Source of the DNA: Siphonodentalium dalli | Taxonomy: Eukaryota > Mollusca > Scaphopoda > Gadilida > Siphonodentaliidae | DNA length: 64,000 nt | Assembly: GCA_032622095.1 (NCBI GenBank) | Contig: CP136068.1 | Location: forward strand, 130,517,989 to 130,581,988 | Reading direction: 5' to 3' | In this document: positions 10,781-22,873 of the stretch, one piece after another | Position numbering within the stretch: position 1 is the stretch's first letter | Layout: each line of letters starts with the position of its first letter | Program-made: the position numbers and the translations under genes | Notes under the pieces: generated by a model | Database searches by the model: none | What the model was told of the DNA's origin: nothing | The model's input: only the letters and a program-made list of their open reading frames with translations

Positions 10781-12020
10781 CCATGGTGTTGAAATTACAA
10801 TCTTATCAATATTATCACTGTGCCAAGTTGTCAACTGATATTGCATGGTAAAAAAACCGACAATATGAGGGTTGTAGTATTGGCATGGTGAGTATCATAT
10901 ATATATAAACATAGTTCATTATATGTATATCATTATTATTATTAACGCGAGGGTGGGTCAAGTGACCAAACCTGAATGGGGACCTTCATGCAAATCTCCG
11001 CAGCAAAAGTAACATATGAAGCAGTTACACTAAATCAACGGCTGGGGTATGAATCAGTTGTCTCAATGAACGACTGAGGGTGCATTTACATTGCTATAGA
11101 AATGTACACAGATCTACACGCATACTAGTGTACACGGGTTGATATAGAAATGCACACAGAAAGAAAACGGTATTAGTTCGTGTGAGCAAAAATCGTGTCC
11201 GCTATACGTCACGGTCAACACCGAAGCATTGCGACAGGCAAATCAGTTTTGATTAATTGTTACTCGGGCTTGGCGAATGTTTTCGTTGTCATTTCAACCC
11301 GTGTATTTCGAATATTGAACACGGATAGGGACGTGGCAACTTGTTCAACGGTTGGATATTTCATACCTGACACAACATTAGTTGTAATTTCCAAACCATC
11401 AATAGATTGAAAATGATCTTGTAGTTTGATTTTCAAACATTTTATTGGGGGGGGGGGGGGGGGTATTGTTTTCGGACCAATATTTGCATAATTTCCTACT
11501 TTTTATCAAAATTTTGTGCTGGAATGGCCATCAGCTGGAAATTTTCCAACCTTATCATAGGGGCGGGTGTAATGTTCGATATGTACAACACTTGGAAAGA
11601 TTGTGTTCTGGTCCCTCCCCGTGGCCAGTCATCATCATCATATTTATTGTCTAACAGCTATATATACAAACTGCATGTAATTTAAGAAAAAATATTGTCC
11701 TACATTGGTCAACATTGTCATTGGAATTGTCATCAGTTGAACATTTTACTACATTTGGTCAAATAAAGGGTGTTGTAGGGTAACTGCATGATTTTCATTC
11801 TTTCTTCGAACCATTATACATGCGGCACATACCAAATCGCTGTTATCTGCTGATAGTTGATACATTTTTATGTCTGGCCTAAACTGACACGACTCGCAGT
11901 GAATTGTCAATTACCAGAGTACTGATCAGCGCGCGTTCACTATTAGTAATCATGTTGTGATCACAGTAATGCGCGACACGTGACTTCAGAATATATACTA
12001 ATAGTAAAGTATGATGTTAG
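10781..12020. other. gene-free stretch with poly-G tract
   Basis: A run of about 17 G residues lies at 11,446-11,462. The short frames at 11,195 and 11,445 show no family features. Confidence 0.5.
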
Positions 12021-12024
12021 TATG

Positions 12025-12240
12025 AATGCGATATTATCCACAAAACACACTTTGTGTGAGCCGACCGTTTGTTTGTTTACAACACGTAAATAGTGAGCAA
12101 TATGCAAAACACTGAACACCGTGGCAAAATATTTAGGAGACTGATTCGCGGTGACCCACTCAACACCGAAATATTGAGAGACGAGGATTAGCGGTATGTT
12201 ATAAACAACTTCGTGGCATTGTCTAACCAAAGTTCAGTTA
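12025..12240. repeat. dispersed repeat relic with palindromic core, copy B
   Basis: Carries CACAAAACACACTTTGTGTG and, 150 bases on, GACGAGGATTAGCGGTATGT. Both words occur in copy A at 6,675 and about 7,760 in the same order. The uninterrupted copy is about 215 bp. Confidence 0.6.
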
Positions 12241-12279
12241 GTGGGGTCTCCGCGCTGGTGATTTTTTTGGCTTATTGCA

Positions 12280-12460
12280 TACTATTTATGTACTGTTTGT
12301 TTACATAACATGTTGTTTGTTTACATAACACAAATTAATAGCATGACAATAACATGCAATTTACGCGTTATTTATGAATTGGTATAAGAACAACATTTTT
12401 CTATAATATAATATTCGTTCTGTTTATGACAGTTTTAACGGATGTGACTATTTGAATAGA
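12280..12460. mobile_element. degraded piggyBac-type MITE, 3' half
   Basis: Resembles the right half of the 3,740 and 5,451 elements: TTTGTTTACATAACA, then ATGACAATAACATGC, then a TTCTGTTTATGACAGTTTT run. The terminal inverted repeat and TTAA are not recognisable. Confidence 0.5.
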
Positions 12461-12635
12461 GTAAATAGAGTAATCAATTAGTTCCGAGAATTACGTTAAA
12501 TAATTCACGAGAGGCGAGAGCCGTCGGTAAAACATGAGTGGGCGTTAGCGCAGTCATTTCTTACACAAACGTCTCTCGCCTCGAGTGAATTATTGAACGT
12601 AATTCTCGGAACTAATTGATTACTCTATTTATTAC
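12461..12635. mobile_element. hairpin MITE, 175 bp
   Basis: Arms of about 60 bp (12,461-12,520 and 12,570-12,635) are nearly perfect reverse complements (TAATCAATTAGTTCCGAGAA in the left, complement in the right). They are separated by about 50 bp. It abuts the degraded piggyBac MITE. Confidence 0.8.
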
Positions 12636-12969
12636 ACTTCTGCATCAATTTGGTTCGCCAAATATGACTAAAACACACAGAATTAATGCATGAAAGTCCC
12701 GATGTGGAGAAAGATCAACCATCGAAAATTCAGTCTAGACCAGCAAGCGACGTAAATTCAATGACGTCACGGGAAATGACATAGTTCAGCGTTTTAATGG
12801 AAATCGCGCATAGGAGTGTAATAAATACTTATAATATTACTAAATACATGCATTACTACCAAAGTGTGTAGTTACGCATCCTGTTCGAAAGGCATTTTCC
12901 CCAAGCCAAGAATCATAGTTTGTTTTATTTTCTCAAAGTTTAGTGAGATGTGTGTAGCCCAGACGGGTA

Positions 12970-15370
12970 CCGTATGCTAGTCCGATGGTTCAATAGTCCG
13001 ATGTTTCAATTATCAGAGAGTCAATGGTCAGAGGATTCAATAGTCCGATGGTTCGACAGTCCGAGGTTCGATAGTCAGCCATACACATATAGGGCCTATA
13101 TAGGTCCCAACGTGCAATTATTTGTGGTTGCCTGTTAAAAGTTGCCACGTTTTTTCAAATATGCGTGACAAGGGAGGCAACATGACGTCGACTATTATAG
13201 TAATATGTCAGATGCCTCATTGCTTTCTGTCAGAGTTAATTGACGAGCTACTGGACATTCGGAAACTAGATGGTCGAATCCGAAGGATGAGACTATTTTG
13301 TTTTCGAATGTCAAGTCGCGAGTCCATTACCGTTAGAAAACGACATGATTTTAAAGTTTGAAATGCCATAAGTATCTGTTCGTATATACATGTACACATG
13401 CACATAGGTGCAATAATCACTGCAATTTTAATTCCACGTTTCAAACGTGATTACATCTGTATTTTAGTTTTGTGATTCTACAAACCTCATATGTTGCCTG
13501 CCAGCTGCTGTTGAAAATGTTCACCAACGTTGCGGTATGGGAGTTCGACACAAAAGCTATCGAACCCTCGGTCCTTTGAGCCCTCGGACTATTAATAGTC
13601 TGGTCGAATAAAGGTTTGACCTAGAATAAATTTGGACTAAATTGGTTTGTATACCAATTTGAAGAGAAATATATCCTCTATAACATATCCAAAATCCGCT
13701 AAAATCCGCTTTGAGCAATTTTTGTAATTCAAGATGGCGTCCAAGATGGCTGCCATTTCCGGTAAATCAGTTCTACGCAATTATAGTGAGAAAATCTTGT
13801 CATATGTATACACTGGTATACATTTTTGTGAAGCTAAGAGATATCCCCACCGTTGTATTCCAAAATTGGAACTCCCCGTCATAAATGGCCGCCAAAATGG
13901 CGACCGGAAGTGGAAATTTTTACGTTTTTTACTAATATCTTTAAGATAAGTTTCTACTGTTTGAAACTGGTTGAGAATTGACTTTATTTTGTATCTAACA
14001 TGTTAACTGACCATTGGAGCAAAGAAATATGCCATTCGTGGGCTCCCAACCCCTTCCGATCGCTCAAAAAAATCGATTTTACAAAACGCGGTATAACATA
14101 TCACAAAATATCACCATTGGGATTCTAGTCATATTTCATCATGAAATTGGAAGAACTGTGCAATGTAAGTAATGCTTTCTACATTCTATGGATATTCCAA
14201 CTCAATGGTTGTATTAATGTTCGGAATAAATATGACAAATAAACTTTTTACCATATTTGGTTGTCATTTTGTAAGCCATCTTGAGTAATTTTGTCTAAAA
14301 CATCTCAGTGTCAAACATTTGAGATAGATCAAAAATAAAAATCAAATTTGATACCAAAGATAGTTCCATTTTACTTTAAAAAATGGTGCAAACCTGAAAC
14401 GTTATTTTTTCCCAATTTTGATGCCAAGTTTGTGCAAAAAATCCCATAATTCTGGTAATTTCAGTTGTTAAAATAGTAAAAGTTAATCAATGTGCATCAT
14501 AAATGTTAGTACTCAATTTATATAAGACAGAATAGTCAATTTTATTCATCAACCACAACTTATAAGCGGTTGCACGACACGCTGGTGCAATATTTACCAT
14601 TTTTCATATTTTGGCCGCCATTTTGGCAGCTATTGTGAGCCAAAGTGACAATTTTGATACCATTGAGTCGGAATATTCATAAGAAATAGAATGCATCACT
14701 TCCATTACACATTAACAGTCCTGCCAATTTTTGATGAAATATGACTAGAATCCCAAATTGTGTTTTTTTTGTGAAATGTTATACCACGTTCTGTAAACTC
14801 GATTTTTTGAATGATCGGAAGGGGTGGGGACCCAACTTATGGCATATTTTATTTCCCCGATGGTCTGTTAACATGCTAAATACAAAATAAAGTCACAATT
14901 CTCAACTAGTTCCAAACAGCAGAAACTTATCTTAAAGATATCAGTAAAAAAAACGTAACATTTTTACTTCCGGTCGCCATTTTGACTGCCATCTTGGTAT
15001 GTTCCAATTTTAGCATCAAAATGTGGCATTGTGTCATAGATTCACAAAAATGTATACTTATGTATACATATGACACGATATTATGACTATAATTGAACCA
15101 ATTGGAACAAACTGACTTAACGGAATATGGCAGCCATATTGGACGCCATCTTGAATTACAAAAAATTCTCAAAGCGGATTTTAGCGGATTTTGGATATGT
15201 TATAGAGGAGATCTTCCTCTTCAAAATGGTATATAAACCAATTTAGTCCGAATTTATTCTAGGTTGACCCTAAAATTTTAGTTTATCGACCAGACTATAA
15301 ACCCTCTGACTATCGAACCTTCCGACTATTGAACCATCGGACTATTGAACCCTCGGAATATTGAATCATA
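12970..15370. mobile_element. foldback element IR2 with 15-mer repeats in its outer ends
   Basis: Core arms 13,590-14,280 and 14,640-15,300 are reverse complements (AAAATCCGCTAAAATCCGCT near 13,690 against its complement near 15,170). They include 'AAGATGGCGTCCAAGATGGC' text. Outside the arms, tandem TCAATAGTCCGATGG-like 15-mers lie on the left (12,980-13,080) and their complement on the right (15,290-15,365), with a remnant at 13,550-13,610. The span 13,085-13,550 is extra on the left and may be an insertion. Short ORFs at 13,734 (+) and 14,927 (-) are the same sequence seen on each arm. Confidence 0.75.
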
Positions 15371-15776
15371 TGGCTAACGTACTGTCCGCAACACGGTTGA
15401 CTAACTGACTATGTCTTTTAGAAAGTATTGTATACCATCGGACATTCCCAAAATATGTGTAATGTGCTTTCCGTGGAATTCTATCAACAACATTGATCAT
15501 TCTGCTTAATTGTTTAACGTTTTAGAATAATGTTCGTCGCTCGTTATCGATTCTGTATTTTAGCCATGCATTGAAGTTTTTATCGGGCGTTGTTCGGAAT
15601 GGCAACGCCAGTTAGTATATATACATGTACATACATAGGAACTCGTAAATATGTCAAAATAGGTTTGTTCTAACGTCACCCTATATGTGGCCGCTTCGTT
15701 AAACATATACCATATGGCCCAACCGCCTTTTCTTTCTCCCGTCTCCCAGGAAGTCAGCTGATTGAATGTTCAAGAA
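15371..15776. other. gene-free stretch
   Basis: No recognisable feature. Confidence 0.4.
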
Positions 15777-16490
15777 TCATGAAGAATGTTGGTGCTTGGC
15801 GATGTCGTGTACAACGTCGACGTTAACTGCCGTAGGTGAACCTGTTTCAAGTTTTACAATAGTTGGGGTTTCAGTTGATGCACTCGGAAGGTCGATCAGA
15901 AATGGTATTGGGACATCAATCATTCCAGTGGTGATTTCCAACTTATCCGCCGGCTGCGGTGTAGGCACACGCGAATGTGGGCGTCTAGTGCAAACTCGTC
16001 ATCGTAATAAGAATCGTCAGTTACATTGTATACACAAGCCATTACGTTCTCGAATAACTTTTAATCTGTTGGAAACCGATAACACTCCAATTTTTAGCAC
16101 GATACGATGGGCCCCTAACTGCGCACCCACGAACTTGCGCGCATTATACCATTCTCTTTCACACTGACAACACAATACCGGTCACGAGCGTGATGATTTT
16201 TCCGGTCATGATACAACAACACGATATCATCCACGACTATCTTGTATCTCGAAGAATGCTTGAGGCTAGGCACTTTTAATGTTTCACTGTCAGTGTGATT
16301 TTTTACTCGGACTTCATTCTGTGCGACTATTAAGTGTGAGTCAGTTATCCGTGAATGTTCGTCCGTGTACTGGTCTCATTGGAAATACATTTCACGCGCG
16401 GACATACCCCCGTGCTCGAATACGATAATTAATTCAAGCAACAGCTAATGCTAACTGCACAGCACTATGTCCATTTTGAAGCCATTTGCA
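15777..16490 (-). pseudogene. retroelement pol C-terminal fragment, frameshifted
   Basis: Read on the minus strand in successive frames, the region gives 'FEHGGMSAREMYFQ', 'YTDEHSRITDSHLIVAQNE', then 'VVDDIVLLYHDRKNHHARDR' followed by 'ARKFVGAQLGAHRIVLK'. The ends of the last pieces fall in different frames. The pattern (DIVLLY-DR-ARDRY...RKF-G-QL) matches my memory of the segment after the integrase core in some Ty3-like pol proteins. The 63-codon tail ends at 15,777. It is distinct from the gypsy element at 18.4-24.3 kb, whose own integrase C-terminus is present there. Confidence 0.5.
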
Positions 16491-16715
16491 TTATGAAGAG
16501 AGTTGGCATGATGAGGCTGCTCGATTGAATTGGCGAGCGCTAATGTCCACTTCCGGCTCCTGTGTCACGAGATTTGGGTGATGTGACTTTAGTCGTTTCA
16601 TCGGGATTGCTGCTGGAGATACATCGTCTTGGTAAGGTCTTTTCCTTGATCGTGACCGTTCTCTTGTGACGTCGTGCATTTTGTAGGTGTCTGGCTTGTG
16701 GACAAACTGTTTCAT
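16491..16715 (-). CDS. unidentified 74-codon ORF, basic
   Basis: Rich in Arg/Lys/Ser with a run 'RERSRSRKRPYQDD' that could be a nuclear localisation or nucleic-acid-binding stretch. It lies immediately upstream, in the minus-strand sense, of the pol-like fragment and may belong to the same dead element. No homology recognised. Confidence 0.3.
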   Translation of the reverse strand: MKQFVHKPDTYKMHDVTRERSRSRKRPYQDDVSPAAIPMKRLKSHHPNLVTQEPEVDISARQFNRAASSCQLSS

Positions 16716-16808
16716 TGTTGCGATCAGATGTGCGTTTGCAAAGCTTGTATTTTTGGAGGCATTCGGTTGTAATGAATTGGAAACAGAGTTGAATGATAAT
16801 GATTAAAA

Positions 16809-17069
16809 TTATGGTGATAATAAAAACAAATGACTCGGATAGGACTCAATTGGTTTAAAATTGGGAGGGATGTAGGCTCTGTTGGTAGTCGTGCTTTGTG
16901 TATAAAATATTGGGATACGTACGATTGCTTCAAACATGGGCTGCCATTTGCGATTCATGTTATATTGATTTGTGGTTGAGATAGAAATAAATCTGTTTTC
17001 ACATAATGTGTCGTATGATTTATACTGGATTACGATATCAACTGGGTACTTGGGTTTGAAACTATACAT
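16809..17069 (-). CDS. unidentified 86-codon ORF
   Basis: The peptide has coding-like composition ('YPVDIVIQYKSYDTLCENRF') and Pro/Tyr-rich ends. I do not recognise it. It belongs to a run of minus-strand frames from 17,691 to 15,777 separated by stops. Confidence 0.25.
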   Translation of the reverse strand: MYSFKPKYPVDIVIQYKSYDTLCENRFISISTTNQYNMNRKWQPMFEAIVRIPIFYTQSTTTNRAYIPPNFKPIESYPSHLFLLSP

Positions 17070-17119
17070 CGCGAGCGTAGGTTTAAAATATCGATTGATT
17101 CAGTCATCATTGATGCTTG

Positions 17120-17260
17120 GCATTGCTACATCACAATTAAAGTTATATACTGAGATATATCCGCTTGACCATTAATGTAGGCCATCATGTTGTTGTCATA
17201 TCCCACCATGTAACAATTGTATTTGTCGGTGTAGCGGAGAACGATTTTGACGCTCATGAT
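17120..17260 (-). CDS. short unidentified ORF in the same minus-strand run
   Basis: The minus strand gives a frame of about 43 codons beginning MSVKIVLRYTDKYNCYMVGY. It is too short to classify. I list it because its composition matches its neighbours and it may be a piece of the same protein. Confidence 0.2.
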
Positions 17261-17463
17261 TAAGATATTTTACAAGCGGTACATAATTGTTGTTCTTTGA
17301 ATAACTTGAACCGGTAAAGCTATATTTGGGAGTATAATGAATCATGATATATTTCATATGAAGAGAAGTTACGCGTCTATACTAGTTCATTTGATCTTTG
17401 TGGAATCAAAGTTGATCAGACTTTGACTGCACTTCTGTACGGGATCCATTAATGATCCACATT

Positions 17464-17691
17464 CTACCCGGCCGGACTAGCGATAATTTTAGCTATGAAT
17501 CGTCGCGTTTGCATTGGATTGAACACGGGGTGGTAACTCACAGGATTAAGTGTATGATATAAAATTATGGGTTCATCGTTGGGGTTATAAACACGGTTCA
17601 TTATGACGTAATTGCCTATTCGGTGTATCTGATAATTATTCCGAAGATGGGGCGTGAATAATTTAATTAGTATGTGTGTCGTTCGTGACAC
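17464..17691 (-). CDS. unidentified 75-codon ORF
   Basis: 'LRNNYQIHRIGNYVIMNRVY' followed by 'NPNDEPIILYHTLNPVSYHP' looks like authentic protein but matches no family I know. A shifted frame continues for about 20 codons past its stop, suggesting a frameshift. Confidence 0.25.
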   Translation of the reverse strand: MSRTTHILIKLFTPHLRNNYQIHRIGNYVIMNRVYNPNDEPIILYHTLNPVSYHPVFNPMQTRRFIAKIIASPAG

Positions 17692-18459
17692 ATGCTACTC
17701 GCTGAGTGCTAATGATGCAAACGGTCTGACAAATTATGAATCTGGCATCTAAACTTATATGACTGGAAATGCTTCATGTTTCTTGAATGATTTAGCATTT
17801 AAATTAATGTGTGCGATTCGCCTGCAATTTGAAGAGGCCGAAGTTATTCGCGTCTCCCGAATTGTTGATTGAGGCGAGAATAAAGCGTGTTCATCGCCAG
17901 GTGATAACTTCCTGGAGATGCAATAGTGCCTTGCTGTGAGGGGGCCACGTGTGTGATATATACGGGGACATGGTTCGGCGTTAAATTTCTGTATTATTGG
18001 CCAACCCCTTTGTACAGTTCAGAGCGGTTTCTTTGATTAATTAAGCCTCGATTTTGTGCATCTGGGCGGGTTGGTCAAAAGAATCTATGCTTGTCACCTA
18101 CTTGTGCATGTGTGATTGCCATATCGTGTTACATACACGGCATAGTCTGGCAGTTTTGCTTTTGATTGTGTCTTTTTACGACCGGGTGCTATTTATTTAT
18201 GATAGGTTGAAATTGTCCAATAATATTCGTCGCATTTCGCGTGGTATATATCTCGTTGTCTTTGTTAGAATTTGGTAATTTTACTTTGTCAGTTTGTGCC
18301 CTGGAGTTAAGTTGTTGAGTTTTATTCGATTAAAGTTTATACATGTGTTAACTGTTTTCGTTTCGTGCTCTTGGATATAGTGTTGAGATATGAGGTTAGT
18401 TACCTTTATGATTATGTATGTTATCCAATTATGGTAGGTTGTTTAAATATTTAATTTTC
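17692..18459. other. gene-free stretch below the gypsy pol
   Basis: This is where a 3' LTR of the minus-strand gypsy element would be expected. I could not find a sequence here repeated on the right side of the element. Confidence 0.4.
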
Positions 18460-20193
18460 CTATATCGACATGCTCTGTTCGTCTGTGCTATTTCTGTTAG
18501 TTTGAGTGGTTATATCGAAAGGATCATAATTTTCGGTGGACATGTTATATGTATCGCACATGGACTGTTCCTTACGTTTGTTTTGTTGTACTAACTGTTG
18601 GGTTGGCATGTTATACGGATTGTATGGCTCGGTTGATGAGCTTGCATTGTACGTTTTTGCTTCATCGTTTTGAGTTAGCATATCATAAGGGTTGTATGGT
18701 TCAGTTGATGAAAATGAATGTTTTTCATGTTCGCGTTTTGAAGCTATTAATTTATGTGCCATCTCTGGTAGGGGAACTGGTTCATTTGAATCCGATCCGT
18801 CCCGGATGACGCGGTTTTGTCGTATTAACTGTGTTAAAGGTGCTGTCTCATGGTTCTCATTTTCGGTGTCCGAATTGTTACTATTACTCGAAATATCAGC
18901 GTCTGAGCTTTGTGTTGATGAATTGTGTGGAAATACAAATCTGCTTTTTCGAAATTTCTAGTTCTCCTGTAATTGTCGTGTATGCCATTTAGTTGTCGCC
19001 AATTTTACATGTTTGGCATGACTTTTAGATAAACTGCCTGTGATTTGATTACGAATTACATATGAAACTGGTCCTGTTTGTTTAATTATCACCCAAAATG
19101 GGTCATAACATAGACCTGGGAACCTATGGGAAATTCCGGTATTTTGCCTTTACTGTTTTCGTTTCGTCTTGGCTTGTTTCATATTTTGTTTAACTAATTG
19201 AAATGCGAAGTGCTGCTTCTCTAGTAACTGTTGGATGAGGCATTCACCCGTGTATTTTTGTCACGGTGTCAGTATCTTGTCAATATTGATTTGGGGGTGT
19301 CTGCAGAAAGTTAACAAATAAGGAGAAAATTGAGTCGTTGCTGAGACATGACAATTCATGGCTTCTGATGCAAAATTGAGAAATAGGTCCCATGATGTTG
19401 GATTTCCTTCAGTTAATTTTGCTAATATCCCGTTGTAGTCGCGATGAGATCTTTCCGATGACCCATTACTAAATGGTGCATAAAACGAAGTCTTGCGGTG
19501 CTGAATCACATAGTAGTTAGATATTATTTTGAAGACTTCACTGCATACGTCACTCCCGTTATCTGACACCAGACACGCGGGATAACCAAATATGGTGAAA
19601 TACTGAGTCATAAGTCTTTCAGCGACCACTTCCGCATGCTTTGTGGGGAGCGCTTATGCCATTTTGTGCAAACTGAATAAATCTATGACTGTAAGAATGT
19701 AGGAATTTCCGCTGGCTGTGGGTGGGTTAAATTTTCCAATTAAATCTATCGCGATCATTTCCCCTGGTCGGCTCGGTATATCCGTCATTTGATTCGGGAT
19801 ACGGGCAGTGTATTGATTTCTTTGTTTACAAATGTGGCAATTGTTAGCGAAACTGAATATCGTTGGGAACATTCGTGGCCAATAATATCGGAAACGTATG
19901 GTATGGTACATTCTTTGGGAGCCATAATGACCGATGATATGATATTCAGCAATTATCTGCTTAGTCAGCTTTTCTGGGACATAAATGCATTCCGTTGCTT
20001 GCTCATTAAAGACAGACATATAGTATAGAATTCCGTCTTTCAATATATATTGCTTTGTTATCTTTTCGGGTGGTTTATCGGATTTTAATTTGCGAATTAT
20101 GTCTGAAATAATATGGTCCTCTTTCTGCATTTCTTCGATATTGGTGGGTACATTTAGTTGTTCATTTTCGGAAATTAGTATAGTGTCGGGCAA
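18460..20193 (-). pseudogene. Ty3/gypsy integrase and C-terminal tail, with stops
   Basis: The H2C2 zinc-binding region (H-x3-GH ... CHIC, about 19,840-19,960) is followed by the catalytic core: 'IAIDLIGKF' (first D), 'LVSDNGSD' (second D), 'NGSSERSHRD' (E). The frame is cut by a TAA near 19,654 between 'HKMA' and 'ALPTKHAE'. Below 19,261 the frame continues as 'KYTGECLIQQLLEKQ', reaches another stop near 19,150, and resumes as a GPY/F-like module ('QTGPVSYVIRNQ'). A tail with 'STEPYNPYDM' repeats follows at 18,460-18,762. The enzyme would insert element cDNA into host DNA. This copy cannot make it intact. Confidence 0.85.
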
Positions 20194-20774
20194 CGTATGC
20201 GCTTTTTGTTTACCTATTGTCTTGACATAAGTTTAAATTTTCTGTGAATCTAATATGTTTAGTGATCCGTCGTTGATCGTTGTCATATGGCGTTTTCTCT
20301 TCACTTTCCATTGAACATTCTGACATACTCTGTTGGTTTGTCGGGTCCACTCGAGAAAAAAAGTCAGCGGCGATATTCTCAGACCCTTGTATATAAGTAA
20401 TTTTATGCGTAAATTTTAATAAACCATTTTTGAATACGTTTATTAGCCATCTGAGTATTTTGAAACATAGAAACTAGGGGTAAATTATCTGTTCGTATTT
20501 CTACGTCCGATCCCTCTAGATAGAAATTGAGTTTCTTTAGACAATCATATACGGCGAGTGCTTCGCGCTCTGTAGTACTGTAATTTCGTTGAGAGTGATT
20601 CAACTTTTTGCTGACAAAGCAAATTGGAAATTCGGAGGTTTTGTTATCAGTTTCTAGTTTGTTTTCTGGGTATGGCTGGACTAATGATCCCCCCACTGAA
20701 TGCATTGATGCATCGCAATATAAGATAATTTTCCTGTTCCTATCGGGGTAGGACAGAGTAGGTACTTTAAGCAA
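20194..20774 (-). pseudogene. Ty3/gypsy RNase H domain and linker
   Basis: 'IILYCDASMHSVGG' carries the first RNase H aspartate, 'TEREALAVYDCLKKL' the glutamate and 'IRTDNLPLV' the next aspartate. The connecting piece around 20,340-20,400 reads 'YIQGSENIAADFFSRVD', the usual end of retroelement RNase H. The frame is shifted relative to the RT (near 20,870) and has a stop before the integrase. Confidence 0.8.
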
Positions 20775-20868
20775 ATATTGTTTTAGTGTATCAAAAGCAT
20801 TTTGACATTTTTCGGACCATGCACATTTTGCGTAATGAGCAGATAATTTTATTAATGATGCAGCAGTG

Positions 20869-22122
20869 TCAGAAATTTTTACAATAGTTCCGATAAAAAT
20901 TGAAAATCCCTAATACTCTACAGACTTCTTTAACTGATGTTGGGGCCGGCACATCTTGTATGGCTTTAACTTTGGCGGGATCTGGGCGGGTTCCATTTTG
21001 TGACACGATATGCCCTAAAAAATTTACTTCTTTCATATAAAATTGGGACTTTGTTAATCGTGCTACTAATCCATACTCTCTGAGTCGCTCGAATACTATT
21101 TTGAGGTGCTGTTTATGGAGGACCTCCGTTTCGCTGTGACAAATTAAATCATCGACGAAGCTATCAACAAAACTTAACCCTTCCAATGCTTTATGGATTA
21201 ATGTCAAAAACGTCGCGCTCGAGTTGAAATAGCCAAATGGGGCCCTTGTGAAAGAAAACAATCCGAAATCTGTGTTCATAGTTAAATTTTCTTGATGTTC
21301 TTTGAGAACACCGATAACATGGTAAGCTTGGCTAATGTCGATTGTAGAAAAAACTTTGGATTTTTGGAGGCGGCTGGAAACTTCGGTAAAAGAGGGGAGG
21401 TACCATCGTAATGGGACGGTGATTTTATTCAGCTTTCTCAGGTCTACACATAGTCTATAATTTTGATTACCATTAGAATCGATTGATTTCATAATGAGGA
21501 TCGTCGGAAACGCCCATCTTGCGTTTGTAGTTTTCTATATAATACCAGCATCCAATAATTTTTGAAGTGCTTTTTCCATGTGTTCGCGTCTATGTAAGGG
21601 AGTGGGGTACGCACGACAAAAAATAGGTTCTGCATCTGGTTTGGTGTCAACATGCATGACTATTTTATCGCAATATCCGAACTTATTGGGATCATTTGTA
21701 AAAACATATTCATATTGGGAGACCAATTCAAGTAGTTCAATTTTGTAGTGGTCGGGGGCACATGTATCGTCCAATTTGAAAGGTTTCTGGCCAGCCTTAG
21801 ATAGGTTTTTTGTTTGATTTTCTATACTACATACTTGAGAATCATTCATTTTATTTGTAGTGGGTACCTTAGCCTTTGTTTGACAGATCTGGTCTGAACT
21901 TAGGCCATGTGTTTTTGCAGCTATATTACCTTTACATATAGACATATATGAGTCTGAATTATTCATGATCATGATCGGTATATCTCGTTTTGATGCGGTA
22001 ACTATTCCGTCCATAATGGATACATTCGGTTCGTCCTTAAATATGCCGATATCGGCCTGACTTATTCCAAGATATGGTGTCTCAAACATGTCTGGTGTAC
22101 CGATTATTTTTGTGTTTACCAA
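20869..22122 (-). pseudogene. Ty3/gypsy reverse transcriptase, broken
   Basis: Two frames are separated by one in-phase TAG at about 21,537. The first (21,535-22,122) ends with the RT entry segment 'HRREHMEKALQKLLDAGII'. The second (20,869-21,492) holds 'YRLCVDLRKLNK', 'STIDISQAYH', 'APFGYFNSSATF', the active-site 'FVDDLI', and 'NFLGHIVSQNG'. The reading frame is lost just after 'NFYRNYCKNF'. The domain order is normal for Ty3/gypsy pol. Confidence 0.9.
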
Positions 22123-22778
22123 TGCACATGAATGGGTGGTAATTTGATATCGTGCAGCGAACGTAGCAATGATGCTATATGTAAATCCTGTAACATGGGA
22201 AATGTTTTGTTGCCTATTCTAAATGCATTCAAATCGAAATAGAGTCTTACATGTTTGTCTGTTAAAAAATCACGACCAAAAATCGCTGATCTTGCTAGGT
22301 TGGGTAATATAAAGAATTGATGTACTAATGACATTGACCCAATTTTGAACGGCAAATGTATACTGCCGTATACTTGCATGTTTTGACCTGTTGCTGAGGT
22401 CAAAATTATCTTTTCTTTTAATAACGGTGGCTTATTTGGAAGGGAGCAATATACGTCATATTTTAAGCAACTTGTACTTGCACCAGAGTCAAGTAATGCC
22501 CTTATGCGTTGGTTACCAATTTTAATAATTGTTGAACAAGGCGTTTGCTGTTGCAGTCCCTGTGCGATCTCTGCATGGTACTTGCGTTTAGGTAATGTAT
22601 GCAATTGCATCTGTTCAGACTGGTTATTTATACTTTGACAGTTTTTACTCGGCTCATTATTATTATTTTGGTAAACCGTTGCAATTCGATTAGCTTGTCG
22701 TTGGTTACGATTTTTAGTGTTTGCTTCGCTATTAATGTCCCTTTGTTTGGGAACGGTCTTATGTAATTGTTTATTCAT
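22116..22778 (-). CDS. Ty3/gypsy aspartic protease region
   Basis: A 220-codon frame. The N-terminal half is Asn/Gln-rich and unstructured. The second half has the retropepsin signature 'ALLDSGASTSCL', then 'LVHQFFILPNLARSAIFGRD' with the hydrophobic-Ile-Phe-Gly motif. It overlaps the start of the RT frame by 7 bases in another phase. It would process gag-pol. Confidence 0.85.
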   Translation of the reverse strand: MNKQLHKTVPKQRDINSEANTKNRNQRQANRIATVYQNNNNEPSKNCQSINNQSEQMQLHTLPKRKYHAEIAQGLQQQTPCSTIIKIGNQRIRALLDSGASTSCLKYDVYCSLPNKPPLLKEKIILTSATGQNMQVYGSIHLPFKIGSMSLVHQFFILPNLARSAIFGRDFLTDKHVRLYFDLNAFRIGNKTFPMLQDLHIASLLRSLHDIKLPPIHVHW

Positions 22779-22873
22779 ATTTGTTCTAACCTGACAGCGG
22801 GATTTCTAGTTCTTATTGGGGAATGCACATGTTTGTTAATGCTTGTATCAACATAATAAGATGTATTAGGTTT

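Noticed and set aside
15777-17691. Polinton/Maverick-type virus-like element
   Set aside because: No polymerase B, packaging ATPase or capsid motifs could be identified, so the call is not supportable from this window.
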